Assembly: GCA_049514215.1 (NCBI GenBank)
Contig: JBEKVI010000006.1
Coordinates: 62,001 to 126,000 of the forward strand
Direction of reading: 5' to 3'
Length of the DNA stretch: 64,000 bases
From: BOG-994 sp049514215
GTDB taxonomy: Bacteria; Pseudomonadota; Gammaproteobacteria; Burkholderiales; Burkholderiaceae_D
Positions 32,746 to 41,168 of this stretch are shown piece after piece. Within the stretch, counting starts at the first letter, position 1; every line of letters starts with the position of its first letter. The translations under genes were made by a program, and so were the position numbers. The notes beneath the pieces were generated by a model. That model did no database searches and was not told the DNA's origin. It saw only the letters and a list, made by a program, of their open reading frames with translations.

Positions 32746-33615
32746 TCAAGGAGCGGCTTGAAGGGTCTGAATGTCGAGCGCGCGGTGCCGCACCAACACG
32801 GCGGCGTCCGCTCGAAAGCGCTCAGCCAGCCGCTCGACACAGTAGACAGACCGGTGCTGTCCACCAGTGCAACCGATCGCCACGCTCAGGTAGCTGCGGT
32901 TGTCTTCGACGTAGGCCGGCAACCACCGCTCGACGAAGTCGCCGATGTCTCGAATCATTCTTTCAACCATCGGGACACCTGCGAGAAAGGCGATAACGGG
33001 TGCGTCTTTGCCCGTCAAGGGCCGCAACACCGGGTCATAGTAGGGGTTGGGTAGACAGCGCACATCGAAGACGAGATCGGCATCCAAAGGAACGCCCTTC
33101 TTGAACGCAAATGATTCGAAGAGCAGTGTCAGACCCGAACGATCGATGCGGATGAAATCGCGCACCCAGGATCGCATCGTCTGGGGCGGCAGGCCGCTCG
33201 TGTCCAGAGATTGCCCGATTCCATCGAGAACGGATAGTCGCGCCCGCTCCTCCTCGATGCTCTCCTCAAGAGTGCGTCCGCTTCCCGGCTCTGACAAGGG
33301 GTGTCGCCGGCGGCTCTCCGAATAGCGCTGCACCAAGGTGGGCGTGTCGGCGGTCAGGAAAAGCACTTGGACTTCCGAACCAAAGCGACGCAAAACTGAG
33401 ATTAAGGAGGGCAATTCCGAAACCGACGTGACACCGGTGCGTGCATCGATACTGACCGCCACCGCCTCTTGCCCTGTTGTGTACATCTCCTGCACCAGTT
33501 CCACCAAGAACCGCGAAGGAAGATTGTCGACGACGGCATAACCCGCGTCTTCGAGCACGTTAAGCGCGATGGATTTGCCGGATCCGGACATGCCGGTGAC
33601 GATGAGCACACGCAT
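32746..33615 (-). CDS. rapZ: RNase adapter protein RapZ
   Basis: P-loop protein that in enterobacteria delivers small RNAs to RNase E and controls glucosamine-6-phosphate synthase. The 289-residue protein has Walker A GMSGSGKS (8-15), the Walker B-like region VLFLTADTPTLVQRYSESRRRHPLS, FAFKKGVPLDADLVFDVRCLPNPYY and the C-terminal domain with IGCTGGQHRSVYCVE. All family blocks are present. It follows hprK at 92 bp, as in many betaproteobacteria, linking it to nitrogen-PTS genes. Confidence 0.96.
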   Translation of the reverse strand: MRVLIVTGMSGSGKSIALNVLEDAGYAVVDNLPSRFLVELVQEMYTTGQEAVAVSIDARTGVTSVSELPSLISVLRRFGSEVQVLFLTADTPTLVQRYSESRRRHPLSEPGSGRTLEESIEEERARLSVLDGIGQSLDTSGLPPQTMRSWVRDFIRIDRSGLTLLFESFAFKKGVPLDADLVFDVRCLPNPYYDPVLRPLTGKDAPVIAFLAGVPMVERMIRDIGDFVERWLPAYVEDNRSYLSVAIGCTGGQHRSVYCVERLAERFRADAAVLVRHRALDIQTLQAAP

Positions 33616-33706
33616 GAAACTGGCGACGCCTGACGCGCCTAAGAAACAGAGCAGTCATCATAACAAAGCCTCGATGACAAGGCAGCGCGACTTGCGCGAC
33701 GGGCGC

Positions 33707-34777
33707 CTACTGAGCGGAACTACGGCGCCGGGGAAGCACGGGATCTCGAGAAGGGCCGCTTGGATCGGAGTCCGCAGGCTGGATCGCATCGCCCACTTGC
33801 CGCCGCATTTCCAAGGCCTGCCGGTCCATGAATTCTCGCATCGTGTCGATGCCGCGCAATTGCAAAATGGTATTTCGCACGGCGGCTTCCGCCAGAACCG
33901 CGATGTTGCGACCCATGTCCACCGGGATGACCACCTTGCGAACTTGGATTCCGAGAATCTCTTCGGCGAGTACATCGAGCGGCATGCGTTGATAGTGGTT
34001 GTCCATTGTGGTGCGGCGTACCAGGTGGACGATGAGTCTTAAGCGCATCTTGCGACGCACTGCCGTCTCGCCGAAGATGGCCTTGATGTCGAGCAATCCA
34101 AGGCCACGGACTTCAAGAAGGTTGGCCAGTAACTGGGGGCAGCGGCCCTCGATCGTGTGTGGCCCAACGCAGGCCAGTTCGACCACATCGTCCGCAACCA
34201 GGCCGTGCCCTCGAGAGATGAGCTCGAGCGCAAGTTCACTCTTGCCAAGCCCCGATTCCCCCGTAATTAGGACGCCCACCCCGAGCACGTCCATGAGCAC
34301 GCCGTGCACAGTCGTGCGTTCGGTCAGAGTGCGGGCGAGGTAATGCCGCAACGCTTCAATGACCCGCGCGGCTTCAAGAGGAGTTCCAAGCAGTGGAATC
34401 TTTTCCTCCTCGCAAACTTGGGTGAGCCCAGCCGGTGGCTCCAGTCCCTCGGCGACCAACACCGCAGGCGGGCGCAACGAGCCGATCTCGGAGAGTAAGA
34501 GTCGGTGCCGCTTTTCTGCGAATCGCGACAGGTATTCGATTTCCTGAACACCGAGAACTTGGATCCGGGCAGGATGAATGAGATTCAGATAGCCAACGAG
34601 ATCCGGGGTCGCGAATCGATTGTTCCACGGAATACTGGTATCGGCGGCCGGCCCGGATGGCTCACCGGCAAGCCAGGTCAGAGAAAGCGCTTCGCGATTG
34701 TCCGCGAACAGCTGCAGGATGGTGCTCAAGGTGGAGGAGGGGCGGGCAACTAGGCTGCGGGACGGATCGGTTCCCAA
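33707..34777 (-). CDS. hprK: HPr kinase/phosphorylase HprK
   Basis: Bifunctional enzyme that phosphorylates and dephosphorylates HPr on serine, coupling carbon and energy status to the PTS. The 356-residue protein has an N-terminal domain ending near residue 150, the P-loop GESGLGKS (173-180) followed by ELALELISRGHGLVADD, and the HprK signature around EVRGLGLLDIKAIFG. The long C-terminal tail is Ser/Pro/Arg rich. The start is TTG at 34777, overlapping ptsN by 28 bases; a TTG at 34729 that begins STILQLFADN is an alternative. Confidence 0.93.
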   Translation of the reverse strand: MGTDPSRSLVARPSSTLSTILQLFADNREALSLTWLAGEPSGPAADTSIPWNNRFATPDLVGYLNLIHPARIQVLGVQEIEYLSRFAEKRHRLLLSEIGSLRPPAVLVAEGLEPPAGLTQVCEEEKIPLLGTPLEAARVIEALRHYLARTLTERTTVHGVLMDVLGVGVLITGESGLGKSELALELISRGHGLVADDVVELACVGPHTIEGRCPQLLANLLEVRGLGLLDIKAIFGETAVRRKMRLRLIVHLVRRTTMDNHYQRMPLDVLAEEILGIQVRKVVIPVDMGRNIAVLAEAAVRNTILQLRGIDTMREFMDRQALEMRRQVGDAIQPADSDPSGPSRDPVLPRRRSSAQ

Positions 34778-35220
34778 TTGACCAGCATCTGATGCACCGA
34801 CCCGGGATCTGGCGCGGCGGCGAGGGCATCCCGAAAGGCTGGGTCGGAGAGCATCTGGGCAAGTTCCGAAAGAATTTCGAGGTGGGCCTGGGTCGCCTGT
34901 TCAGGGACGAGCAGGAAGATGAGGATCGACACCGGCTTGCCGTCGGGAGCGTCGAAAGGAATCGATTCCGCGAGCCGGATGAAAGCAGCCACCGGCTCCC
35001 TTAGACCTTTGATGCGACCATGGGGAATGGCGACGCCTTGACCGAGGCCAGTCGAACCGAGCCGCTCACGGGCAAAAAGATTGTCGAAGACTTTGCTGCG
35101 CGCGATTCCCTGATGATTCTCAAAGAGCAGACCGGCTTGTTCGAACACGCGTTTCTTGCTCGAAGCTGAGAGATCCAACACGACGTTGGTCGGAGGGAGC
35201 AGCTTGCTAATGAGATTCAT
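34750..35220 (-). CDS. ptsN: PTS IIA-like nitrogen-regulatory protein PtsN (EIIA-Ntr)
   Basis: Phosphoryl acceptor at the end of the nitrogen PTS chain, which regulates potassium and nitrogen responses in other species. The 156-residue protein has the PTS EIIA type-2 fold with the phosphorylated histidine in GQGVAIPHGRI (His67) and the PDGKPVSILIFLLVPEQA block. Length and motifs are normal. It lies between hpf and hprK, in the conserved rpoN-hpf-ptsN-hprK order, and probably also has its own promoter. Confidence 0.95.
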   Translation of the reverse strand: MNLISKLLPPTNVVLDLSASSKKRVFEQAGLLFENHQGIARSKVFDNLFARERLGSTGLGQGVAIPHGRIKGLREPVAAFIRLAESIPFDAPDGKPVSILIFLLVPEQATQAHLEILSELAQMLSDPAFRDALAAAPDPGSVHQMLVNWEPIRPAA

Positions 35221-35295
35221 GGAGAGTTATTGGCGCGACCCCGGGTCGAAACCTGCCGAACCCAAGGCGGCGCACCATCACGATCAGGGAGGGCG

Positions 35296-35301
35296 ATTAT
35301 A
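35296..35301 (-). promoter_or_regulatory. Candidate -10 element for ptsN
   Basis: A consensus TATAAT on the minus strand lies 76 bases before the ptsN ATG, in the 180-bp hpf-ptsN spacer. No good -35 is seen. It would allow ptsN-hprK-rapZ to be transcribed apart from rpoN. Confidence 0.35.
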
Positions 35302-35400
35302 TCTCCAAGATTAGCCGGATGACAGGCAATCGCGCTGCGTTGCAGCAGCTTTGACATTTCGCGAATCGGGACCCGCTCCGGTCCCGGAACGCCGTCCGCG

Positions 35401-35721
35401 CTAGGCCAGTACCTGGCGTTTGAGCGCCCCGCCGGGACGCGATCGAAGGCATTCCTTATGTTTGATCACTTGGCGATCCAATTTGTCGATAAGACAGTCG
35501 ATGGCCGCGTAGAGATCTGGCTGGATGGCCTCGCAGTGAATGTCTTTTCCCCGTAGATGGAGGTTGATTTCTGCCTTTTGCTGGAGTTTGTCCACCGATA
35601 ACAGCACCGTAACGTCGATGACGTGATCGAAATGCCTTTTGATTCGAGACAACTTGTTTAAAGCGTATTCGCGAATCGAAGGGGTAATTTCGAGATGGTG
35701 TCCGCTGATGGTGAGATTCAT
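35401..35721 (-). CDS. hpf: Ribosome hibernation promoting factor (HPF/RaiA family)
   Basis: Binds the 30S decoding region and promotes inactive ribosome dimers in slow growth. The 106-residue short-form protein starts MNLTISGHHLEITPSIREYA and has KLSRIKRHFDHVIDVTVLLSV and DLYAAIDCLIDKLDRQV, with the basic C-terminal end typical of this class. It follows rpoN by 80 bp, the conserved arrangement. Confidence 0.94.
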   Translation of the reverse strand: MNLTISGHHLEITPSIREYALNKLSRIKRHFDHVIDVTVLLSVDKLQQKAEINLHLRGKDIHCEAIQPDLYAAIDCLIDKLDRQVIKHKECLRSRPGGALKRQVLA

Positions 35722-35801
35722 TACGAAGGCTCCTTTTGCAGAACGGCGGTGGCACAGCGTGTGGCAGAGGTTGGGCGCAAATGACGCGCTGCAACATGCC
35801 C

Positions 35802-37316
35802 TTAGAGGGATTTACGCAGACTAACGGGAGGGATACGGAGGGCTTCGCGGTACTTGGCGATGGTGCGACGGGCCACGACGATGCCTTGTTCCCCTAGCAT
35901 CTCTGCGATCTTGCTGTCGGAGAGTGGTTTTTTGGGGTCTTCAGCTCCTATGAGTTGACGGATAAGGGCACGGATGGCGGTACTTGAGGCCGCTCCCCCG
36001 GCCTCGGTGGCAACATGGCTACCGAAAAAGTACTTGAGTTCGAAGGTCCCCATCGGACTGAGCATGTACTTTTGCGTCGTCACCCGGGACACGGTGGACT
36101 CGTGTAATCCTAGTGTATCTGCGATTTCACGCAACACAAGGGGGCGCATCGCTACTTCGCCGTGGGTGAAGAAATTCCGTTGCCTTTCAACAATTGCCTC
36201 GGACACCCGCAAGATGGTGTCGAAGCGTTGCTGAACGTTTTTGATCAGCCAACGCGCTTCCTGCAGTCGCGCTGCGAGCGAGGCGGCCTGCTCGGTGCCA
36301 CGATGTTCCCGTAGGATCTGCGCATACATGCGATTGATTCGCAGCTGGGGCATGACATCCGGATTCAGAGTCGCGCGCCACGCCCCCTTGACCTTTCGGA
36401 CGATGACGTCAGGAACGACGTACTGGACATCGTCGGCGAGGAAGGCTCGTCCGGGAAAAGGGGTCAGATTGCGGATGAGGCTGTGGGCGGCGCGCAGCGC
36501 ATTGTCGTCACAGCGCAACAGGCGCTTGAGCTTCGTAAAATCGTGTGCGGCCAAGAGCTCCAAATGCTCGCGCACGATGGCCACGGCGAGTTCCCGGGTG
36601 CCACGGTCGGCCCGCATCGCTGCGTTGCCAGCCTCGGGCCGCAGTTGCAACGCGAGGCACTCCGATGCATTACGTGCTCCTACCCCAGGTGGATCAAAGC
36701 TCTGGATGAGATTGAGGGCCATGGTCAATTCCTCTGCCTCAACCTCGAGTTGCGTAGGAAGAAACTCGGCGATTTCCTCAAGGGGTTGACGCAGGTAACC
36801 GTCCTCGTCGATCGCCTCGATCAAGACGCTCACCAGGGCATGGTCACGGCGCGAAAGCTTGGTCACCGAGAGCTGAGCAAGGAGGTGGTCGCGAAGCGAA
36901 GTTGGGACGGCCGCGAGTTGCGGCATCTCCATTTCGTCGTCTGAGGACGCGTTTCGACGGCCCCCATCGGACGAGGACCAGTCGGACCCAAAGTCCCTCT
37001 CCGAGGCCAGGTTACCTTCACCCGTGCCAGCCTCAGCCGAGGGACCTTCCGATTCGTCCTGACCGCGCCCGTCTGCGGCTTCGGAGACGGGGGCGTCCGA
37101 TTCGTAGCGTTCACTTTTTAAGGTTCCGTCGCCGCTTAACCGTAGCGAGTTCGTGAACGGGTCATCGGCACGCTCCAGCAGTGGGTTCTCCGTCAGAACC
37201 TGTTCAATTTCTTGATTGAGTTCGAGAGTGGACAGCTGCAAGAGCCGAATGGACTGTTGCAGCTGTGGAGTGAGGGCCAGGTGCTGTGAAAGCTTGAGCT
37301 GGAGCACCTGTTTCAT
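35802..37316 (-). CDS. rpoN: RNA polymerase sigma-54 factor RpoN
   Basis: Alternative sigma factor that recognises -24/-12 promoters and needs enhancer-binding ATPases. The 504-residue protein has the glutamine/leucine-rich region I (LKLSQHLALTPQLQQSIRLL), an acidic variable region II (about 80-130), the core-binding domain, and the RpoN box ARRTIAKYRE near the end. All regions are present. It follows lptB on the same strand, as in most proteobacteria. Confidence 0.97.
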   Translation of the reverse strand: MKQVLQLKLSQHLALTPQLQQSIRLLQLSTLELNQEIEQVLTENPLLERADDPFTNSLRLSGDGTLKSERYESDAPVSEAADGRGQDESEGPSAEAGTGEGNLASERDFGSDWSSSDGGRRNASSDDEMEMPQLAAVPTSLRDHLLAQLSVTKLSRRDHALVSVLIEAIDEDGYLRQPLEEIAEFLPTQLEVEAEELTMALNLIQSFDPPGVGARNASECLALQLRPEAGNAAMRADRGTRELAVAIVREHLELLAAHDFTKLKRLLRCDDNALRAAHSLIRNLTPFPGRAFLADDVQYVVPDVIVRKVKGAWRATLNPDVMPQLRINRMYAQILREHRGTEQAASLAARLQEARWLIKNVQQRFDTILRVSEAIVERQRNFFTHGEVAMRPLVLREIADTLGLHESTVSRVTTQKYMLSPMGTFELKYFFGSHVATEAGGAASSTAIRALIRQLIGAEDPKKPLSDSKIAEMLGEQGIVVARRTIAKYREALRIPPVSLRKSL

Positions 37317-37340
37317 GTTCGGATCACCGCCCCAACCTGG

Positions 37341-38141
37341 TTACATGCGAAAGTGCTCGCCGAGGTACACGCGGCGGACACTTTCATTGCGGACGATCTC
37401 GTCTGGCCGGCCGGCTGCGAGCACCTCGCCGGCGTTGATGATGTAGGCGTGGTCACAGATCCCAAGGGTCTCGCGGACGTTGTGATCGGTGATCAGGACC
37501 CCGATGGAGCGCGCCTTCAGGAAGCGCACGATGCGCTGAATCTCGATGACCGCGATGGGATCGATCCCCGCGAAAGGCTCATCGAGAAGAATGAAGCGCG
37601 GGGAAGTGGCGAGCGAGCGGGCGATCTCGACCCGACGGCGCTCGCCTCCGGAAAGGGACAAGGCGCTGTTAGTGCGGATATTCTGAATCTGAAGGTCGTC
37701 GAGGAGCGCATCCATGCGCTCCTCGATGGCGGACTCAGTCAATCGTTTGCCGTTGCTATCCCATTGCAGTTCAAGAACGGCGCGGATGTTTTCTTCGACG
37801 CTGAGCTGTCGAAAAACGGAGGCCTCCTGGGGCAGGTAGGACAGGCCAAGTCGGGCGCGCCGATGAATCGGCAACCGCGTGACAACGGCGTCGTCTAACG
37901 TAATCTGTCCGGCGTCGGCTCCAACGAGGCCGACGATCATATAGAAACAGGTGGTCTTGCCAGCGCCGTTAGGGCCGAGCAGACCGACAACTTCTCCACT
38001 GCGCACTTCCAACGAGACGTCTTTGACCACGGTGCGTGTCCCATAGGACTTGCGCAGGTTCGCGGCGGCCAGCGTGCTATTTAGGTGAAGTGCGCCGGCC
38101 GCAGGCGACATCACGACTGTGGCAGGTTCAGGTTTATTCAT
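37341..38141 (-). CDS. lptB: LPS export ABC ATPase LptB
   Basis: Cytoplasmic ATPase that powers LPS extraction from the inner membrane with LptF and LptG. The 266-residue protein has Walker A GPNGAGKTTCFYMIVGL, the family block LPIHRRARLGLSYLPQEASVFR, the signature LSGGERRRVEIARSL and Walker B FILLDEPFAGIDPIAV. The first 20 or so residues form a variable extension. It overlaps lptA by eight bases and is followed by rpoN. Confidence 0.97.
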   Translation of the reverse strand: MNKPEPATVVMSPAAGALHLNSTLAAANLRKSYGTRTVVKDVSLEVRSGEVVGLLGPNGAGKTTCFYMIVGLVGADAGQITLDDAVVTRLPIHRRARLGLSYLPQEASVFRQLSVEENIRAVLELQWDSNGKRLTESAIEERMDALLDDLQIQNIRTNSALSLSGGERRRVEIARSLATSPRFILLDEPFAGIDPIAVIEIQRIVRFLKARSIGVLITDHNVRETLGICDHAYIINAGEVLAAGRPDEIVRNESVRRVYLGEHFRM

Positions 38142-38871
38142 CAGGCTTCGTCTGCAGCTGAAGCGACGGCTTTAGGGGCTCCGTCGGATCAGTCTTCGCT
38201 GGAGTGGCGCTCGTCGATCCGCTCGAAGATCCACTCGGCTGCGAGGAAGGCGTCGTCGTGGGCGGGACGGGTGAGCCTTTGGACGCCGCCGGCGCATTGG
38301 GTCCGGTCGGAGTGTTACTGGTCTTGGCGGGAGCGAACAGGGCATGAGCGCGCTCCGCACTCGGCCCTGACTGGACAACGTACTGCTCGGTCGTACTGTT
38401 GTACTGGACCATATCCCCGCGAATTTCGTCCTGTATCACGCCGCCATCGAGTCGTCTGACCACGGCCTTCACGAAGATTTTGGCGAGATCGGCTTTCTCA
38501 TCATATTCGAGTCGCTCCCCTTCCCCCTCGATGTACTGGTCGGGATATCCTTCGCGCTTCTGATGGAAATACACGAGTTTGCCTGGGGCATCCATGGTCG
38601 CGGTGCCGTAGTCATAGTTCTCCGGATCGCGGCGCACCACGAGCTTGTCGCAGCGGATCAGTATCGTTCCCTTGGTCAGGATGACATGGCCCGTGAAGAC
38701 ATAGATCTGGTGCAGGTCATCGAACTCGGAGCTGTCGTAGTCGATGTGCGTGGGCTTGTCATGGTCGGCCTTCTCCGCGAAGGCGGGCCTGCCGCCGCCG
38801 ACGGTGAGCAGAAGTGCACTAAGCGCAAGAATGGTCTGGCGAAGCCAGGAACGGCGCGCCCGGGCGATCAT
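38134..38871 (-). CDS. lptA: LPS transport periplasmic protein LptA
   Basis: Forms the periplasmic bridge that carries LPS from LptC to the outer-membrane LptDE. The 245-residue protein has a signal peptide (cleavage near AFA), then the OstA beta-jellyroll with IYVFTGHVILTKGTILIRCD, GKLVYFHQK and IQDEIRGDMVQYNSTTEQY. Unlike the usual 170-185 residues, it carries a Pro/Ser/Thr-rich tail of about 65 residues. It overlaps lptC by four bases and lptB by eight. Confidence 0.94.
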   Translation of the reverse strand: MIARARRSWLRQTILALSALLLTVGGGRPAFAEKADHDKPTHIDYDSSEFDDLHQIYVFTGHVILTKGTILIRCDKLVVRRDPENYDYGTATMDAPGKLVYFHQKREGYPDQYIEGEGERLEYDEKADLAKIFVKAVVRRLDGGVIQDEIRGDMVQYNSTTEQYVVQSGPSAERAHALFAPAKTSNTPTGPNAPAASKGSPVPPTTTPSSQPSGSSSGSTSATPAKTDPTEPLKPSLQLQTKPDE

Positions 38872-39488
38872 GGTCCAACCTTGGCTGCGGAAGGTTTCGC
38901 GGACTTATGCATCTGTGGCTCAAATATGGCCTCGCCGCGGGCACGCACGCCTTCGTTCATTTTGATCGTGCGATTGGTATTGTCAAATACCAGGGTCTGC
39001 GAGACGATCCGCGAACCTCCTTGCTCGATCAAGAAGGGCTGATTGCTCTTGGCGATGTCTTCTTCCGGATAGACCTCAAGGTACGTGCCGCTGGCCCTCA
39101 GTTCGGGATTGTTGGCTGTTGCCGCACGCGTGATGAGCACCCCGCCCTTTAGCGTCACCTGCTCGGCGTCACTGGTCACGTTGCCTGAATTCGCCCGCAT
39201 GTGTACCGTCGGGCTGTCGGGTCTTGCGCTCGTGATCTCCGGATTGGTCAACACCGTCGAGTCATCGTCCGCAAAATGGGTCATCCGTGCCGAGTTCACG
39301 CTGTAGAGGGCGTTGCCCTTGTCATCCATGCGCGTGAGATTGAAGTTCTCCGCGAAATAGTCGATCTGATGACCCGCGCGGCGGGGCACCGGGTCAGAAA
39401 GCCGGGCGCGTTCGGCAAGCCAGTAAGAACCGGCAGCGAGCGAACTGAGCAAGACGAGGGAGCCCACGAGGGTGCCGCGATCGCGCAT
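38868..39488 (-). CDS. lptC: LPS export protein LptC
   Basis: Bitopic inner-membrane protein that passes LPS from the LptBFG complex to LptA. The 206-residue protein has one N-terminal transmembrane helix (about 8-26), then the beta-jellyroll with IDYFAENFNLTRMDDKGNALY, a pattern typical of LptC, and ADAEQVTLKGG-like strands (SDAEQVTLKGGVLI). It lies between kdsC and lptA in the standard order, with a four-base overlap to lptA. Confidence 0.93.
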   Translation of the reverse strand: MRDRGTLVGSLVLLSSLAAGSYWLAERARLSDPVPRRAGHQIDYFAENFNLTRMDDKGNALYSVNSARMTHFADDDSTVLTNPEITSARPDSPTVHMRANSGNVTSDAEQVTLKGGVLITRAATANNPELRASGTYLEVYPEEDIAKSNQPFLIEQGGSRIVSQTLVFDNTNRTIKMNEGVRARGEAIFEPQMHKSAKPSAAKVGP

Positions 39489-39491
39489 GGG

Positions 39492-40037
39492 TTACTCCAG
39501 AAATCGGGCCATGAGGCCCTCAAGCTTGCCCTGCGCGCTTAGGATCAGTTCGGCGACTTCTCGTGCCGCACCGTGGCCTCCAGCGCGCGAGCTCATCCAG
39601 TGGGCATGCGCTGCCACTGTGTTCGCAGCATGCGGCACAGTCGCGGCGAAACCGACTCGGCGCATCACCGGGATGTCCATGACATCGTCACCCATAAAGC
39701 CCGTTTCGCGGGGCGACTTGCGGACCTGGCGCAGGAGGGTATCCAATGCCACACGCTTGTCCTCCACGCCCTCCATCACGCGCTCGATTCCCAAGTCGGC
39801 AGCGCGCCTTTGCACTGCCTTCGATTTTCGGCCGGAGATGATGGCCACCGTGATGCCCACCTGCTTTAGCCAAATCAAGCCCTGGCCATCGAGGACGTGA
39901 AAGACCTTGGTGGTCTCGCCGTCGCCCCCATAGTGTAGGCTGCCATCGGTGAGCACCCCATCGACATCGAAAATCATCACCTCCAGCGGTGCCAGGCGCT
40001 GCAGAAGTGTGGGGGCGCGCTCTTCGCTAGCGAGCAT
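39492..40037 (-). CDS. kdsC: 3-deoxy-D-manno-octulosonate 8-phosphate phosphatase KdsC
   Basis: HAD-type phosphatase that turns KDO 8-phosphate into KDO for the LPS inner core. The 181-residue protein has motif I MIFDVDGVLTDG (DxD nucleophile), motif II around VAIISGRKS and motif III FMGDDVMDIPVM. It is a single phosphatase domain of normal length. It overlaps the kdsD stop by one base and precedes lptC. Confidence 0.96.
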   Translation of the reverse strand: MLASEERAPTLLQRLAPLEVMIFDVDGVLTDGSLHYGGDGETTKVFHVLDGQGLIWLKQVGITVAIISGRKSKAVQRRAADLGIERVMEGVEDKRVALDTLLRQVRKSPRETGFMGDDVMDIPVMRRVGFAATVPHAANTVAAHAHWMSSRAGGHGAAREVAELILSAQGKLEGLMARFLE

Positions 40038-41068
40038 TAAATGACCTTTGAGTTCGTAAGATCGTGGATGTGCAAAGCGCCTACCAAGGCGCCCTTGGAA
40101 TCCACGACCAGAAGCTGGTTGATACGGTAACGCTCCATGACCTCGGCCGCCTCGGCGGCAAGCCGGTCCGGACCTATTCTGTGGGGACGGGAATGCATGA
40201 CATCCCCCACCATGATATTCGAGAGGTTCTGGGTCTTTTCCAAGAGGCGACGCAGGTCACCATCAGTGAAGATTCCGACGAGTTCTCCCTGGGTACCCAG
40301 AACCGCAGTCATCGCCATGGCCTTGCGTGTGATCTCAAGGAGGGCTTCGGACAAGGACGCTGATCGGGGTATCGTGGGCACGGCGCTGCCGACCCGCATG
40401 ATGTCGGACACGCGCGTAAGTAGGCGTCTTCCAAGCGTCCCGCCGGGATGCGAACGCGCGAAATCCTCCGGGCCAAAGCCGCGCAAATCCAGAAGTGTCA
40501 CCGCTAGCGCGTCGCCCATGGCCAAGGCGGCTGTCGTGCTCGCCGTGGGCGCCAGATTCAGGGGGCAGGCTTCCTTGTCGACGCCGGCATCGAGGTGGAC
40601 GTCGGCAATCTGGGCCAAGGTTGAATCGCTGTTGCCCGTAATCGCGATCAGTTTGGCCCCTTGCCGCTTTAATACCGGCAGGATCGTCAGCATTTCCGCC
40701 GACTCCCCGGAATTCGATAGCGCGATGAAAACGTCATCCCGCGTCACCATACCCAGATCCCCGTGGCTCGCCTCACCTGCATGGACGAAAAATGCCGGCG
40801 TTCCGGTGCTCGCGAAGGTCGATGCGATTTTGTGGGCGATGTGCCCTGACTTCCCCACGCCGCTGACGACCACTCGGCCACGGCACGCCATCAGGAGATG
40901 AATGGCTGCGTGAAAGCTGGCGTCCAGGCGCTTGGCAAGGGCCCAGACGGCCTGGGCCTCGATCTCGAACACCTCTCGGGCAAACGCGAGGACACGCTCC
41001 GGATCCGACGGACTCGTCGGCGACTCGGTAGAGTCCTGAAGTGATGAATGGGGATGCGCGGAGACCAT
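40037..41068 (-). CDS. kdsD: Arabinose-5-phosphate isomerase KdsD
   Basis: Converts ribulose 5-phosphate to arabinose 5-phosphate, the first committed step of KDO synthesis. The 343-residue protein has an N-terminal SIS domain (VVVSGVGKSGHIAHKIASTFASTG, HGDLGMV, ALSNSGES) and two C-terminal CBS domains (from about residue 215). The first 30 residues are a variable Ser/Pro-rich extension. It leads the kdsD-kdsC-lptC-lptA-lptB-rpoN series. Confidence 0.96.
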   Translation of the reverse strand: MVSAHPHSSLQDSTESPTSPSDPERVLAFAREVFEIEAQAVWALAKRLDASFHAAIHLLMACRGRVVVSGVGKSGHIAHKIASTFASTGTPAFFVHAGEASHGDLGMVTRDDVFIALSNSGESAEMLTILPVLKRQGAKLIAITGNSDSTLAQIADVHLDAGVDKEACPLNLAPTASTTAALAMGDALAVTLLDLRGFGPEDFARSHPGGTLGRRLLTRVSDIMRVGSAVPTIPRSASLSEALLEITRKAMAMTAVLGTQGELVGIFTDGDLRRLLEKTQNLSNIMVGDVMHSRPHRIGPDRLAAEAAEVMERYRINQLLVVDSKGALVGALHIHDLTNSKVI

Positions 41069-41074
41069 CGGGCT

Positions 41075-41083
41075 AGTATAACA
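41075..41083 (-). promoter_or_regulatory. Candidate extended -10 promoter placing the start at the kdsD ATG
   Basis: On the minus strand TGTTATACT (TG, one base, TATACT) lies six bases before the kdsD ATG, with no Shine-Dalgarno between. A typical start point would fall on or beside the A of ATG, giving a leaderless message. No -35 is apparent. Confidence 0.35.
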
Positions 41084-41168
41084 AAGGCATAGTTATTGCT
41101 TGGCGGGTCCGCCCCGACTCCCCCACGGTCACGGGCCTGTCCATCGAATCCTCATAGCGGGAGCCAAG

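Noticed and set aside
34750..34777. Possible frameshift at the ptsN-hprK junction
   Set aside because: The 28-base overlap is between two complete proteins; several downstream starts for hprK would shorten it, so no error is needed.
35745..35765. TGGCAC-like sequence resembling a sigma-54 promoter near rpoN
   Set aside because: The -12 part does not match (no GC at the right spacing) and no plus-strand gene follows.
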